From NCBI RefSeq assembly GCF_010093535.1, contig NW_022985171.1:1315766-1379765 (forward strand): 64,000 nucleotides of DNA, in the 5' to 3' direction. The translations under genes and the position numbers were made by a program. How positions within the stretch are numbered: position 1 is the stretch's first letter; the number at the start of each line of letters is the position of its first letter. The DNA is from Lindgomyces ingoldianus. Its lineage: Eukaryota > Ascomycota > Dothideomycetes > Pleosporales > Lindgomycetaceae. The notes under the pieces are model-generated. The model made no database searches and had not been told where the DNA came from. It saw only the letters and a program-made list of their open reading frames with translations. Positions 55,234 to 64,000 of the stretch are shown here, piece after piece.

Positions 55234-56277
55234 CTAATCTAGCTCCTTTCTTAGTCCGGGTCTCCCCTTCCCCTTCCCTTTCTTCTTCCCTCCACTCTTC
55301 TCCTCAACAGCCCACTCCTCCTCCAACCACTTCCTGCCCGACTCCTCCAGCTCCCGCTCTCCAACATTCTCAGGCTCCTTCACCTCCTTCTTATACCTCT
55401 CCAATGCCTCCCCAAACAAATACTCCATAGTCGTCAACGCACGCGATGCTAGGACCTGCGGGCCAAAACGCGTTCTGAACTGGACTGTCAACCACCTCGG
55501 CGGCGGAGGGGTGGATGGCATGATATCTGCACTCCTCCGCATCCACCCCACAAACTGCAGGATCTTAGTTTCAACCGGCACTGACCCGTCATTGATCTGC
55601 ACGCCTTGACCCTCCCAGCCAATGTCGTTCATAAACCACGATGCCATGCACTCCTTTAGCAGTGGAAAATGCTCCTTCGCCTCTCGCGCATCGTTGATCA
55701 TTTTCGTCCATGCCCCCATCGCAGTTTCCGTGTTCCAGCCATACATATATCCCACGGAATCGTACGTCAGGCGGATCCGGTGCACAAGTTTCCCCGCTGC
55801 GTCGGGGAACAAGCGGAGAGTGTTTGTGAGTGAGGTTTTGTAGGTGATGGAGATGCGGTTGTGACAACAGAAGGCACGGAGGGCTTCTGCGTATATGCGG
55901 CGCGAGACGAGGAAGAGAGAGATGTCTATGTAGTCCTCCTTGGGCTTTCCCCAGTAATCCTGGGAGTGCGCTTTGCGTCGACAGTAGATGACGCCTTTGG
56001 GTTCGTAGACGGCGAGCATGAGGATGAGGTCTTGGAGTTCGGTTGGTAGATCTAGGAATCGGAAGGATGCTTTCCATGAGCGTGGGCGAACTGTTCGGTC
56101 TCCAGGATTTGCGCCTGCCATTGTTGCGGATATGATTGGATTGGATTTAGGAGCTCGCCGTGGCTTGAATCTGTCGAGCTCGAGGAGGTTGCTAAATTCT
56201 TCGCGGAGCTCGGCAATGCCAGTGGGACTCGGGGGTGTGCTGGGCTCTGGATCTGAATCGTAAAAGCAGCTAGGCAT
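55234..56277 (-). CDS. Fungal F-box/2EXR-like protein
   Basis: 347-residue intronless protein starting MPSCFYDSDPEPS. After an unstructured N-terminus of about 70 residues comes FRFLDLPTELQDLILMLAVYEP, an F-box-like helix pair of the kind found in fungal 2EXR and related domains. DISLFLVSRRIYAEALRAFC then follows, the recurrent second element of these proteins. The middle part (LFPDAAGKLVHRIRLTYDS) continues the usual fold, and the C-terminus is a Lys/Gly-rich tail (GGKKKGKGKGRPG). Such proteins are abundant in ascomycetes and may act as SCF adaptors, but the partner is unknown. No truncation was seen. Confidence 0.85.
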   Translation of the reverse strand: MPSCFYDSDPEPSTPPSPTGIAELREEFSNLLELDRFKPRRAPKSNPIISATMAGANPGDRTVRPRSWKASFRFLDLPTELQDLILMLAVYEPKGVIYCRRKAHSQDYWGKPKEDYIDISLFLVSRRIYAEALRAFCCHNRISITYKTSLTNTLRLFPDAAGKLVHRIRLTYDSVGYMYGWNTETAMGAWTKMINDAREAKEHFPLLKECMASWFMNDIGWEGQGVQINDGSVPVETKILQFVGWMRRSADIMPSTPPPPRWLTVQFRTRFGPQVLASRALTTMEYLFGEALERYKKEVKEPENVGERELEESGRKWLEEEWAVEEKSGGKKKGKGKGRPGLRKELD

Positions 56278-57094
56278 AATTCTACAGCATGTTAGGGCAT
56301 ACTATGGATTATACATGGGGTAGATTTGAACCAAAATACCTCTGGGTACACGTAAGGAGAATGCCAAGACAAAGCTAGTTGTGTCCTAATTCAGATTATT
56401 GGTGCATTATAGAGAGGGGTAGCTACGGAACGATACAAAATGAATAAAAGGCGAAAACAGTGCGAACGAGGTTTGATATTTAAAAGTTAGGCGTGACTCA
56501 GGAAGCTGCTGGGGCTCGCTCGATGATCAAACGCTTGCATAAGATGGCAACGAGGCTGAGCAGATTGAAAGCTCCACCGTAGCTGGAATACGAAGTGCAT
56601 CTAGCTTTTAATAGCGGTCTTGTTGCAACCCATCCACTTCAAGAAGTAAAATGACGATGCATTCATGGTGTTGCATTCATCCTACGAGCAGCAACTCCCT
56701 CCTCTGGGAACCACCGTCTGCAACTGATCGGCCCGTGGACCTGTTCCCAAATTCTCCCGGACAGTTCCTCCATCGCAATGGAAGAGAAAATGGATATTAA
56801 ATATTAGTAACATCCTCGTCAACTCAATATCCTAAAGGCCCAAAATCCCAAAATCCCAGAGTCCCACCATCCCAAATGGCAGTTCCCCGCCCATGCCAAA
56901 ACAAGACTAGTGTGCCGGGGTCGGAGAATGGTCGCAGCCAAGACCCTCGGCTTGGCCCATGACCACCATTCCCGTGAGGTCGGAAAACTCTCACAATTCA
57001 CGCACTCATTGATTATATCTCTCATACACGGCACTCCTCAGCCCCCGCAGTCCAGCCCAGCTTCCATCTCCACTCTCTTCAATTCCGCACAGCC
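56278..57094. promoter_or_regulatory. Divergent promoter region of F-box-like and malate dehydrogenase genes
   Basis: 817 bp between the F-box-like gene (minus) and MDH (plus). No gene was seen. A CCCA-rich run with repeated ATCCCA/ATCCCAAA words occurs at about 56840-56880. Confidence 0.4.
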
Positions 57095-58440
57095 ATGTTC
57101 TCTACCAGGCAGCTATTTGCTCAGGCCCAGCGCCGCTCCTTCTCGGTATCATCCCGCCAGGTATGTTGACCGACGCATGTCCATTGCTTTTTGCTGGAGG
57201 GTCGGATTTTGCAATGGCAAGGTTTCCTAGGCGCAGAAGTTAACAAGGCATGCTACAGGCGTCCAAGGTGACGGTGTTGGGTGCCGCTGGTGGCATTGGT
57301 CAGCCGTTGTCGCTGCTGTTGAAGCTCAACCCACGCGTCAGCCAGCTTGCGCTCTACGATATCCGCCTAGCTCCCGGTAGACTCTTCCCAGCCTCAAATA
57401 TATGTTTTTCAAAGCTAATTGAAGTCCTCTAGGCGTCGCCGCCGACGTTGGCCACATCAACACCAAGAGCGAGGTATGGTGCAATTACCAATGGCCAGTC
57501 CTGAACACCGGCTGATACGCACAAGGTCCGGGGATATGATGCAACCCCCTCTGGGCTCGCCGAGTCACTCAAGGGCACCGAGATCGTGCTGATTCCGGCG
57601 GGCGTGCCTCGCAAGCCCGGAATGAGTCGTGATGGTGAGTTTCGACAATTGAGCAATTGAGCGGATCCGCAGCGGCTTTACCAACTGATGTGCTTAGACC
57701 TGTTCAACACCAACGCCTCCATTGTGCGAGATCTGGCCAAGGCCGCCGCCGACCACGCCCCCGAGGCCAACATCCTGATCATCTCAAACCCGGTGAGCCG
57801 AGAACACTATGTTTCGGTCGAGCAGCTCAATTGAACTATCTAGGTCAACTCTACCGTCCCCATCACCGCCGAAGTCTTCAAGTCCAAGGGCGTCTACAAC
57901 CCGAAGCGCATCTTTGGCGTGACCACCCTCGACGTCGTCCGCGCCTCCCGCTTCATCTCGCAGCTCAAGGGCACCGACCCCGCTAACGAGAACATCACGG
58001 TCGTGGGCGGCCACTCCGGCGCCACCATCGTCCCCCTCCTCTCCCAATCCGGCTACAACCTCTCTGGCGAGCAGCTCGATGAGTACGTCCGCCGTGTACA
58101 GTTTGGAGGTGATGAGGTGGTGCAGGCCAAGGCTGGTGCGGGATCCGCTACGCTTTCCATGGCCATGGCTGGTGCGCGCTTCGCCGAGAGCTTGCTCAAG
58201 GCCTCGCAAGGCCAGAAGAACGTCATTGAGCCCACCTTTGTCGATTCACCGCTATACAAAGATAAGGGCTGCGAGTACTTCGCATCCAACGTTGAGCTCG
58301 GCCCTAACGGCGTCGAGAAGATCCACCCTGTTGGCAAGATCACCGATTACGAGCAGAAGCTGTTGGATGACTGTCTGTCAGACCTCAGCAAGAACATCGC
58401 CAAGGGCGTCGAGTTCGTCAAGCAGAACCCGGGCCAGTAA
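57095..58440 (+). CDS. mdh1: Mitochondrial malate dehydrogenase
   Basis: NAD-dependent malate/oxaloacetate interconversion in the TCA cycle. Six exons: 57095-57160, 57259-57376, 57433-57473, 57526-57634, 57698-57792 and 57844-58440. Introns are 98, 56, 52, 63 and 51 bp and phases agree, giving 341 aa. Residues 1-22 ([20 protein letters not shown]) form an Arg/Ser-rich, acid-free mitochondrial presequence encoded exactly by exon 1. The NAD-binding loop is [12 protein letters not shown] (26-38). Substrate arginines are R104 and R110 in [16 protein letters not shown]. The catalytic set is D173 and R176 in TTLDVVRAS, with H200 in [11 protein letters not shown]. All active-site residues are present. 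The gene is intron-dense at its 5' end, as usual for highly expressed fungal metabolic genes. Confidence 0.98.
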
Positions 58441-59777
58441 ATCATCAATCCCACAAATATGAGGGTGTACACTAGCCACGACGTGAGTAATGATGGGGTA
58501 GGGGGAGGGAGATCTAGTAGACAATCTGCGGTGGTCGGGTGGTGATTTGGCTTTCCAACGCACGCATGCATTGTATTACAGGTCTAGTCAAAATCCCTTG
58601 TGGCACTTGGAAACTGGAACTGGACTGGACTGGCGCCGGACACCCGGGGGTTTTTCTCTCTGATCTGATCTGGATTCTGCGTGAAGGGAAGGCCGAAGTC
58701 AAATCCTACATGCATGCATCCCATGACAACCTGGTAGATTCCTCGGTCCCTATTTTCTGTTCTGTATCCGTACCTTAAAAAATATACTCCCTCTTCCCTC
58801 TCTCCCCTCTAGATCCTTTTCGTTTAGTGGCTAGCTTTCTCGAGTGACGGGTGGAGGTAGGAGAATGCTCACATGCATTCCACACTGCATTGTTCTCCCA
58901 CGGACTCACGGGTAGGTAATAGCAGACTACTCGTCCTCCAATGATCACTCTGAAGTTGTCTTGGCAGCTAATTAACCAACCGCGAACTCCCGACTAAATG
59001 ACATGTTTTCCCTCAATCAGGTTTACGTCTTCTTAAATTGGTTGACAAAAACGCACGTGTATCATGAGACCACCCACCCACAGCTAGCAGCTAGCAGCCA
59101 GGAGCCAGCAGCAAGCTTCCTCCACCTTCATCTCCGCATCGATGGAAGTTAGATATATACACGTGATGTTGGGTGTCGGGTAGATGGAGGTTTCCAAGGT
59201 TGGCGTGGGGTTAAGGTTGGAATAGCGCCGAGTTTGCGGCTCCTCCTCCAGGTTCCGTAGGACAGAAGTGGATGGATCAGGGAGTGAGTGGTAGTCGGGT
59301 TAACGTCAGCGTCCTGCCTGACCCTGATTTTAGACTGGTTCTAGTTGTGTGGTGGGTGGATTGTGGTACATTCTACTCTACTCTACGTTTCTACTCTAAG
59401 ATTTTTAGACTGCCACTGACACACCTACACCTACACCTACACACACTAGACAGCTTTGATAAAGAACTAATCAGTAGCACACACATGCATCCCATCGCCT
59501 CTTAAAAACGCACTTCCACCTGCACCTGTACCTCCAGCTAGCAAGGGCGACAAGCATCAACCATGAAAACTATCAAACGTGCATCTTCCAAAAGAGCAAG
59601 TCAAAAAAATATCGGAAACGGGGAAAAGGGGTCTAGGAAGCGCGACAAGGAGAGCCCATGGATGTTATGGGAGTACATGTCGATGCTTCCCTGTACCTTA
59701 GGATCTCCGAGCTTCTCGTATGTACAAGATGCATTGAAATGGATTTGGGGGGGAAGGGGAAGTGGGGCGGCAAGCGT
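58441..59777. other. Intergenic between convergent MDH and carnitine acetyltransferase
   Basis: 1.3 kb of 3' flanks. It contains a (CTACAC)n-like microsatellite at 59421-59446 and short AGCTAGC tandem words near 59080-59100. No gene was seen. Confidence 0.35.
59421..59446. repeat. Hexanucleotide microsatellite (ACACCT)n
   Basis: About four units of ACACCT/ACACAC. Confidence 0.7.
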
Positions 59778-61963
59778 TCATAACTTCGCCTTCGGAGCTT
59801 CCAGGGTCGGAAGCATCAGGTCCCGGATATCGCCCGCGGCTTCGTTGAGATAGAAACTCATTTTATCCTGGGCGCAAGGATTAGCACTCATCCTTCTAAA
59901 GGAAAAGATAATTCCCTCTTCATCGGAGAGCCCCAGATGCGGGGAAGGTGATGGATAGCGGGGAATCAGGAGTGGACGTGGAGATATAAAACTTACCGAG
60001 CCCAGCCCCTTACTACAAACATTGAACTGAATACTATTCTCATTAATCATATACGCAATGCCCCACCCATCATCCACCACCTGACTCCAACCATATCCGT
60101 TGAAATACTCACTACTCAGCTGCGAGCTGGAGATAAACCATGTGGAACTGTAGCTGAATGCGGGGTCTTGGTAGAGCGCTGGCACGGGCTCGCCGTCTTT
60201 GAGACATTTCTTCAGGCCGAATAGATGGCGATCTACGCCACGACCGTCGGACGCGTCGGTGATGTACTTCACATGTGCGTTCAACGCGTCGCGGAACAAC
60301 TGCTGGCATTTCTCCGCCGGGATGCTGTGGTCCGCCATGGCCGCGCAGAAAGCTACGCTTTCGTCGGATACCGTGCGACACGTTTCGGTGCGTCCTTCCT
60401 GGAAACGCCTTGTAGAGGCGGATTCGTAGGTTGGTCGATTTTTACCGTAGAATTTGTGGTACGCGAGTTGGATGATCATTTGCACGTATGCGTCGGGACT
60501 GCATTTGAATTTCTTGATGAGGCCTTTGCCGTAGCCTTGGTAGGCCTGGACGCGGAGTTCGTGCGCGCCGATTTGCCCGTTGAAGTGTGCTTGGGCGGCA
60601 TCGATGTCTTTTTGGAGTTCGGGGGTGATGGTGAAGCGAAGGGGGGTTGGGTTGGGGAGGTTAGAGCGAATTGTGGGGTCATCAAAAGGGAGGGCGTTCG
60701 AGAAGATGAGCATGTTGGCGTGGTCGTTGAGGCGGTGTGTTGGTGTCCCGTCCATCAGTGAGTGCTCGCCCATAAAGCCCGATGTGCCGTTGTCGTTGAT
60801 GATGAATTGGAGGGGCTTGTCGTACCAGCGATTGGAGCCGTCGCCATGCCAGTATTGGCGTGCGCGCTCTTCGAGAGTTATCGGGGAGGCGTCGTCTAAG
60901 CAGATGAGGAACGAGGCGGATTCGATGGCTTCCACCGATGCGGCGTTCATGCCTGAGGCGGCTTTCAGACGGGGATACACCTCTGCCCAAACGTCTCTGT
61001 TCTGGGACGTGAGGAAGCCGACAGCGGGGCTCTTCTCTGCGTTCTCGTAGATGCGTTTGAACTGCAGTTCTAGCTCGCTAGTGGTGAGTTGTTTACCCCC
61101 AACCTCATGTGGGAGCTTCCAGAACTGGTTCTTCCTTACGACTACAATATGGGGGTTCTCCTTGAAGGGATATTTGACGCTGGTATCGGCCGGCTTCTTT
61201 GGCACACGGCAGCAATTGAACATCCATTCATACGAGTTCATGGCCATTGGAAGCTTCTTCATGTACTCAGGCTCCAAGCTACCACCATCGACGGCTTTTT
61301 TAAACTCCAGAACCGCAGTAGCCATGGCTGCAGCGCGCTTGGCGGGGTTCCTCCGCTTTCTGTCATCACGATGCGAGTAGAAGTAGCTAACATAGGGGAC
61401 CACGGGGTCACGATAGCCCATGTACGCCGCCTCATTCCACCACTCCGATATCCAATTGCGCGTCTCTGGTTGCTCTCTGCGCGCAACCAAGCGCCTCTGG
61501 AGCTCCTCTCCGGGGCCGCCAGGTGCTACAAACTCATTGACAGCTTTCGTGGTGGCTTCAAACTCGGTCTTGGAGAGTAGCGGGTGGACGGATTTCAGAT
61601 ATCGCTTGGCGGTTTCCTCGAGAGTCGGCACGGGCAGCCGGGGCAACGAATCCTCGAATCGCAGCATGGCACCTTTGCTGTGGTCTTCTTTGTAGCCTTC
61701 AGTTGGCACATATATTAGCTGTCTGCACGCATTCACGTGCTGGCATGTGAAAGACGACTACACACCTGCGGGCAGCGACGACTGCTGCCGTCTCAAGTTG
61801 GTGGGCGCCATGGCTGCAATCTGCGCAATGACCAAAATTAAAGGCTACCCTCGGTATTTCTCGGCTGTATTCTACAACATACCTTGTGTGCCTGCTGGGG
61901 GAGTAGTCGTGTGCGAAGGAGGGAGGCGGCCGGTGCTCGCACTCGTGCTACTGCACTGAACAT
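59778..61963 (-). CDS. acuJ: Carnitine O-acetyltransferase, mitochondrial and peroxisomal forms
   Basis: Moves acetyl groups between CoA and carnitine so that acetyl units can cross organelle membranes. Four exons: 61963-61883, 61820-61766, 61696-59997 and 59867-59778. Introns are 62, 69 and 129 bp and phases agree, giving 641 aa. Exon 1 encodes an Arg/Ala/Leu-rich mitochondrial presequence (MFSAVARVRAPAASLL). A second in-frame ATG (MAPTNLRRQQ, 61811) in exon 2 would give a form without it. The C-terminus ends APKAKL, a PTS1 peroxisomal signal (AKL). The catalytic His lies in MGEHSLMDG (about H357). The choline/carnitine acyltransferase C-terminal elements are STWFISSSQL and GYGWSQVVDDGWGIAYMI. 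This is the dual-targeting design known for yeast CAT2 and Aspergillus AcuJ. Confidence 0.96.
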
Positions 61964-63559
61964 CTGCAAAGATGTTTGTGAAGAAGACGAGAAAAAAAGG
62001 TCTAGGGCCGGGCAGGGTATTTAGGAGTTTCAGCAGATCCCTCGGCGAAGGTGACGCTGATTCTATGCGGGCTGGATGTCGGGTGGGCTGTTGCTGGGAC
62101 CTGTTGAACCTCGGTCCCCGTCGGAAATGTCCAGGAGTAATGCGTGACTTGCAAATTGGTCTACTGCAGCCGCTTGCCCGGTCATGTACCTTTATGAAGG
62201 CTTTATATTTGTCGCAGGAAGATGTGGGAGATACCAAGACGTTTCAATGGCGCTGACAGTGAGACGTGATGGGGTGAATTGTTGTTTTCAACACTGGCAG
62301 CTCCGCGTGCGTGAAGCCTTCCCCGGATCTCCACCATCCATCCCACTAGCCACAGTCCGCCTTTTCGGGCACGGACGGTGAACAAACACCAATGTGCCTC
62401 GCTGGGCCGAGGGTCACACCTCTATCTTCTGTCTTCTCCTCCAATCCTCCGAATTTTGGCAAGCGTCATTGGAGGAAGCTCAAAAAAAGCAAGCGTCACG
62501 AGGCCGGTTCTCTCCTTGAAGTCCAGCTAATGCTCAACGCTTCAACGAACTCGTCCGAGGTCAGAGACTCCGATATCGCCAAGTTCAGCAAGTCAAGCGC
62601 CTTTACCGATTGAACCGCGCCCCAGACATTGAAGAAATGAAGATTAAGAGAAATTAAGAGGAATGACGGTTAAGAAGAACCGAAGATTCGGAAGAACCGA
62701 AATGTCGACAAGCTTGATCTTTATCAAGATGAGCTTGAGTTGCTCCCTTAGAGCACCTACCCAAATAATGTCTGTATGCCGATACCGCATATTGACGTCA
62801 ACTAGGGTGCACTAACCGGAAGGGTTTAGTATGCCAGGCCTGTCGCCGAAATTCAGGAGAGTATGAAGTAAAAAGTGAACACTGTCGTAGACTAGGCCTG
62901 CTTTGTTCAGTCGCATCTACTAAAATGCAGTACACCGGAGATGTGGTGTCTTCCATAGGGCCGTGACGAGCGCGTCCCTACAGCTACCTCTCACCAGCTA
63001 ACATGTCACATCTAGCATTAAACTCAGAGGACCACGTTCATTTAAGATCACTACGAGTTGGAATTTTACCGCGACACTCTCGCTTCAAGTGAGTTCAGCT
63101 TTAACGTTGAGCGTGGACGTATTTCTCATCCACATGCTTAACTAGATTCCCTTGGTGCGATTTGCATGTCCATCTCCCCCTTATCTTCCATTTCCATTCA
63201 CTCTAAGCAACGAAGACTCAAGGTTTACCATCGAGCTTCGAGATTGGCCGCCTTACACCGGGCGAACGCTAACTCCGACAACCAATGCTCCTCTAGCGCG
63301 TCCGTCAAGATATATTATAGACTGACAATGTTCCTTTTTTTTTAATATTGTTTGGATCTATCTCAATCATTCCCTTAGCTTACCAGTGAGATATTCTTAA
63401 TCTCAAGAACTCTTGGTTCGTTTTGATTCCCCCGCCCGGATTTGTTCCGTGCTCCCAAAACCTCCCTAGCTTGCTTTTCGTTACACTCTTATCCTCCGTC
63501 TCTGGATTAATTGTAGTCCTCATCTTCAATCCCTTGTCCTTCAATTTTCCATCACTACA
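61964..63559. promoter_or_regulatory. Divergent 1.6-kb intergenic upstream of carnitine acetyltransferase and NmrA-like gene
   Basis: No supported gene. A purine-rich stretch with repeated AAGAACCGAA words and the inverted repeat CCGAAGATTCGG lies at about 62640-62700. Both flanking genes start outward from this region. Confidence 0.35.
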
Positions 63560-64000
63560 ATGCCCGCCGATCCCTCCACCGACCTCCTCCTTATAACCTG
63601 CGCATCCGGCAAACAAGCCTCCGCCCTCCTCCCCCTCCTCCCCCACTGGAAAAATATGCGTCTCGTTGTACACTCTCCAACTTCAAAAACGCGTCTCCAA
63701 TCCCAATATCCTCACGCCGAAGTCCTCAACACAGATCTCTATTCACCCACCGCCACTTCCAGCCTCATAAGAAATGCTAATGTCGTCCTCCACATTGGCC
63801 CGTCCTACCACCCACACGAGACCGAAATCGGATACATGATGATCGACGCCGCAGTCACGGCATACGATTCCGGAAAAGGCCATCTCAAACATTTTATCTT
63901 AAGCAGTGTGCTAAATACGCAGTTAAGGAAGATGATGAACCATGATTGTAAACGGTATGTTGAGGAATATGTTATAGAGTCTGGTTTGCCATATACAATC
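63560..64000 (+). CDS. NmrA-like NAD(P)-binding protein, 5' part only
   Basis: 147 codons from ATG 63560 to the window edge. The start MPADPSTDLLLITCASGKQ gives a Rossmann beta-strand and loop. The usual GxxGxxG is modified to CASGKQA, as often in NmrA-like/atypical SDR proteins. Further features are HAEVLNTDLYSP (acid after strand 3), VVLHIGPSYHPHETEIGYMMIDAA and HFILSSVLNTQLRKMMNHDCKRYVEEYV. The last carries the Ser-x-x-x and downstream helix common to NmrA-like proteins, with the canonical YxxxK replaced by an HDCKR segment. The substrate is unknown, and the rest lies outside the window. Confidence 0.85.
   Translation, partial: MPADPSTDLLLITCASGKQASALLPLLPHWKNMRLVVHSPTSKTRLQSQYPHAEVLNTDLYSPTATSSLIRNANVVLHIGPSYHPHETEIGYMMIDAAVTAYDSGKGHLKHFILSSVLNTQLRKMMNHDCKRYVEEYVIESGLPYTI

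Overview
The window reads as nuclear DNA of a filamentous ascomycete (Pezizomycotina; a Leotiomycetes-like plant- or litter-associated fungus would fit, but that is inference). Genes carry mostly short introns of about 45-130 bp with GT..AG ends. The products are typical of moulds: myosin-motor chitin synthases, a HET-domain protein, fungal GH5 and GH45 cellulases with CBM1 modules, and a secreted tyrosinase. Exon structures below were derived by hand. Every multi-exon model was checked for GT/AG ends, matching phases and a total length divisible by three.

Layout. 1-18.4 kb is a compact housekeeping block on both strands: the 5' part of eIF5B (minus), class V chitin synthase (minus), class VII chitin synthase (plus, head-to-head with class V over a shared 1.8 kb promoter) and the endocytic adaptor End3 (plus). 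18.4-56.3 kb is a gene-sparse accessory block. It holds a decayed F-box/LRR gene split by a 662-bp hAT-like MITE, a GH5 endoglucanase, a small conserved hypothetical, a decayed TIR element, an APH-like kinase, a HET-domain gene, a protein carrying only a glycine-rich membrane-binding tail, a GH45 endoglucanase with three CBM1s and an altered catalytic signature, a 151-bp retroposon 3' end with target duplications, a tyrosinase, a ferric-reductase-like oxidoreductase, a DUF6601-like membrane protein, a bacterial-looking DUF3303 protein, a Ser/Pro-rich small protein and an F-box/2EXR-like protein. 57-64 kb returns to core metabolism: mitochondrial malate dehydrogenase, a dual-targeted carnitine acetyltransferase and the start of an NmrA-like gene.

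How the genes fit together. The two chitin synthases probably act together in polarised wall growth, and End3 acts in cortical actin and endocytosis. Malate dehydrogenase and carnitine acetyltransferase both serve acetyl-CoA and C2 metabolism across mitochondria and peroxisomes. GH5, GH45 and tyrosinase are secreted and act on plant or phenolic material. No PKS, NRPS, terpene cyclase or DNA-modification module was seen, so this is not a classical secondary-metabolite cluster. No tRNA, rRNA or CRISPR was recognised. The most unusual items are the GH45-like protein lacking the catalytic Asp of its signature, the stand-alone VPS13/sterol-glucosyltransferase-tail protein beside a HET gene, and three independent mobile-element relics.
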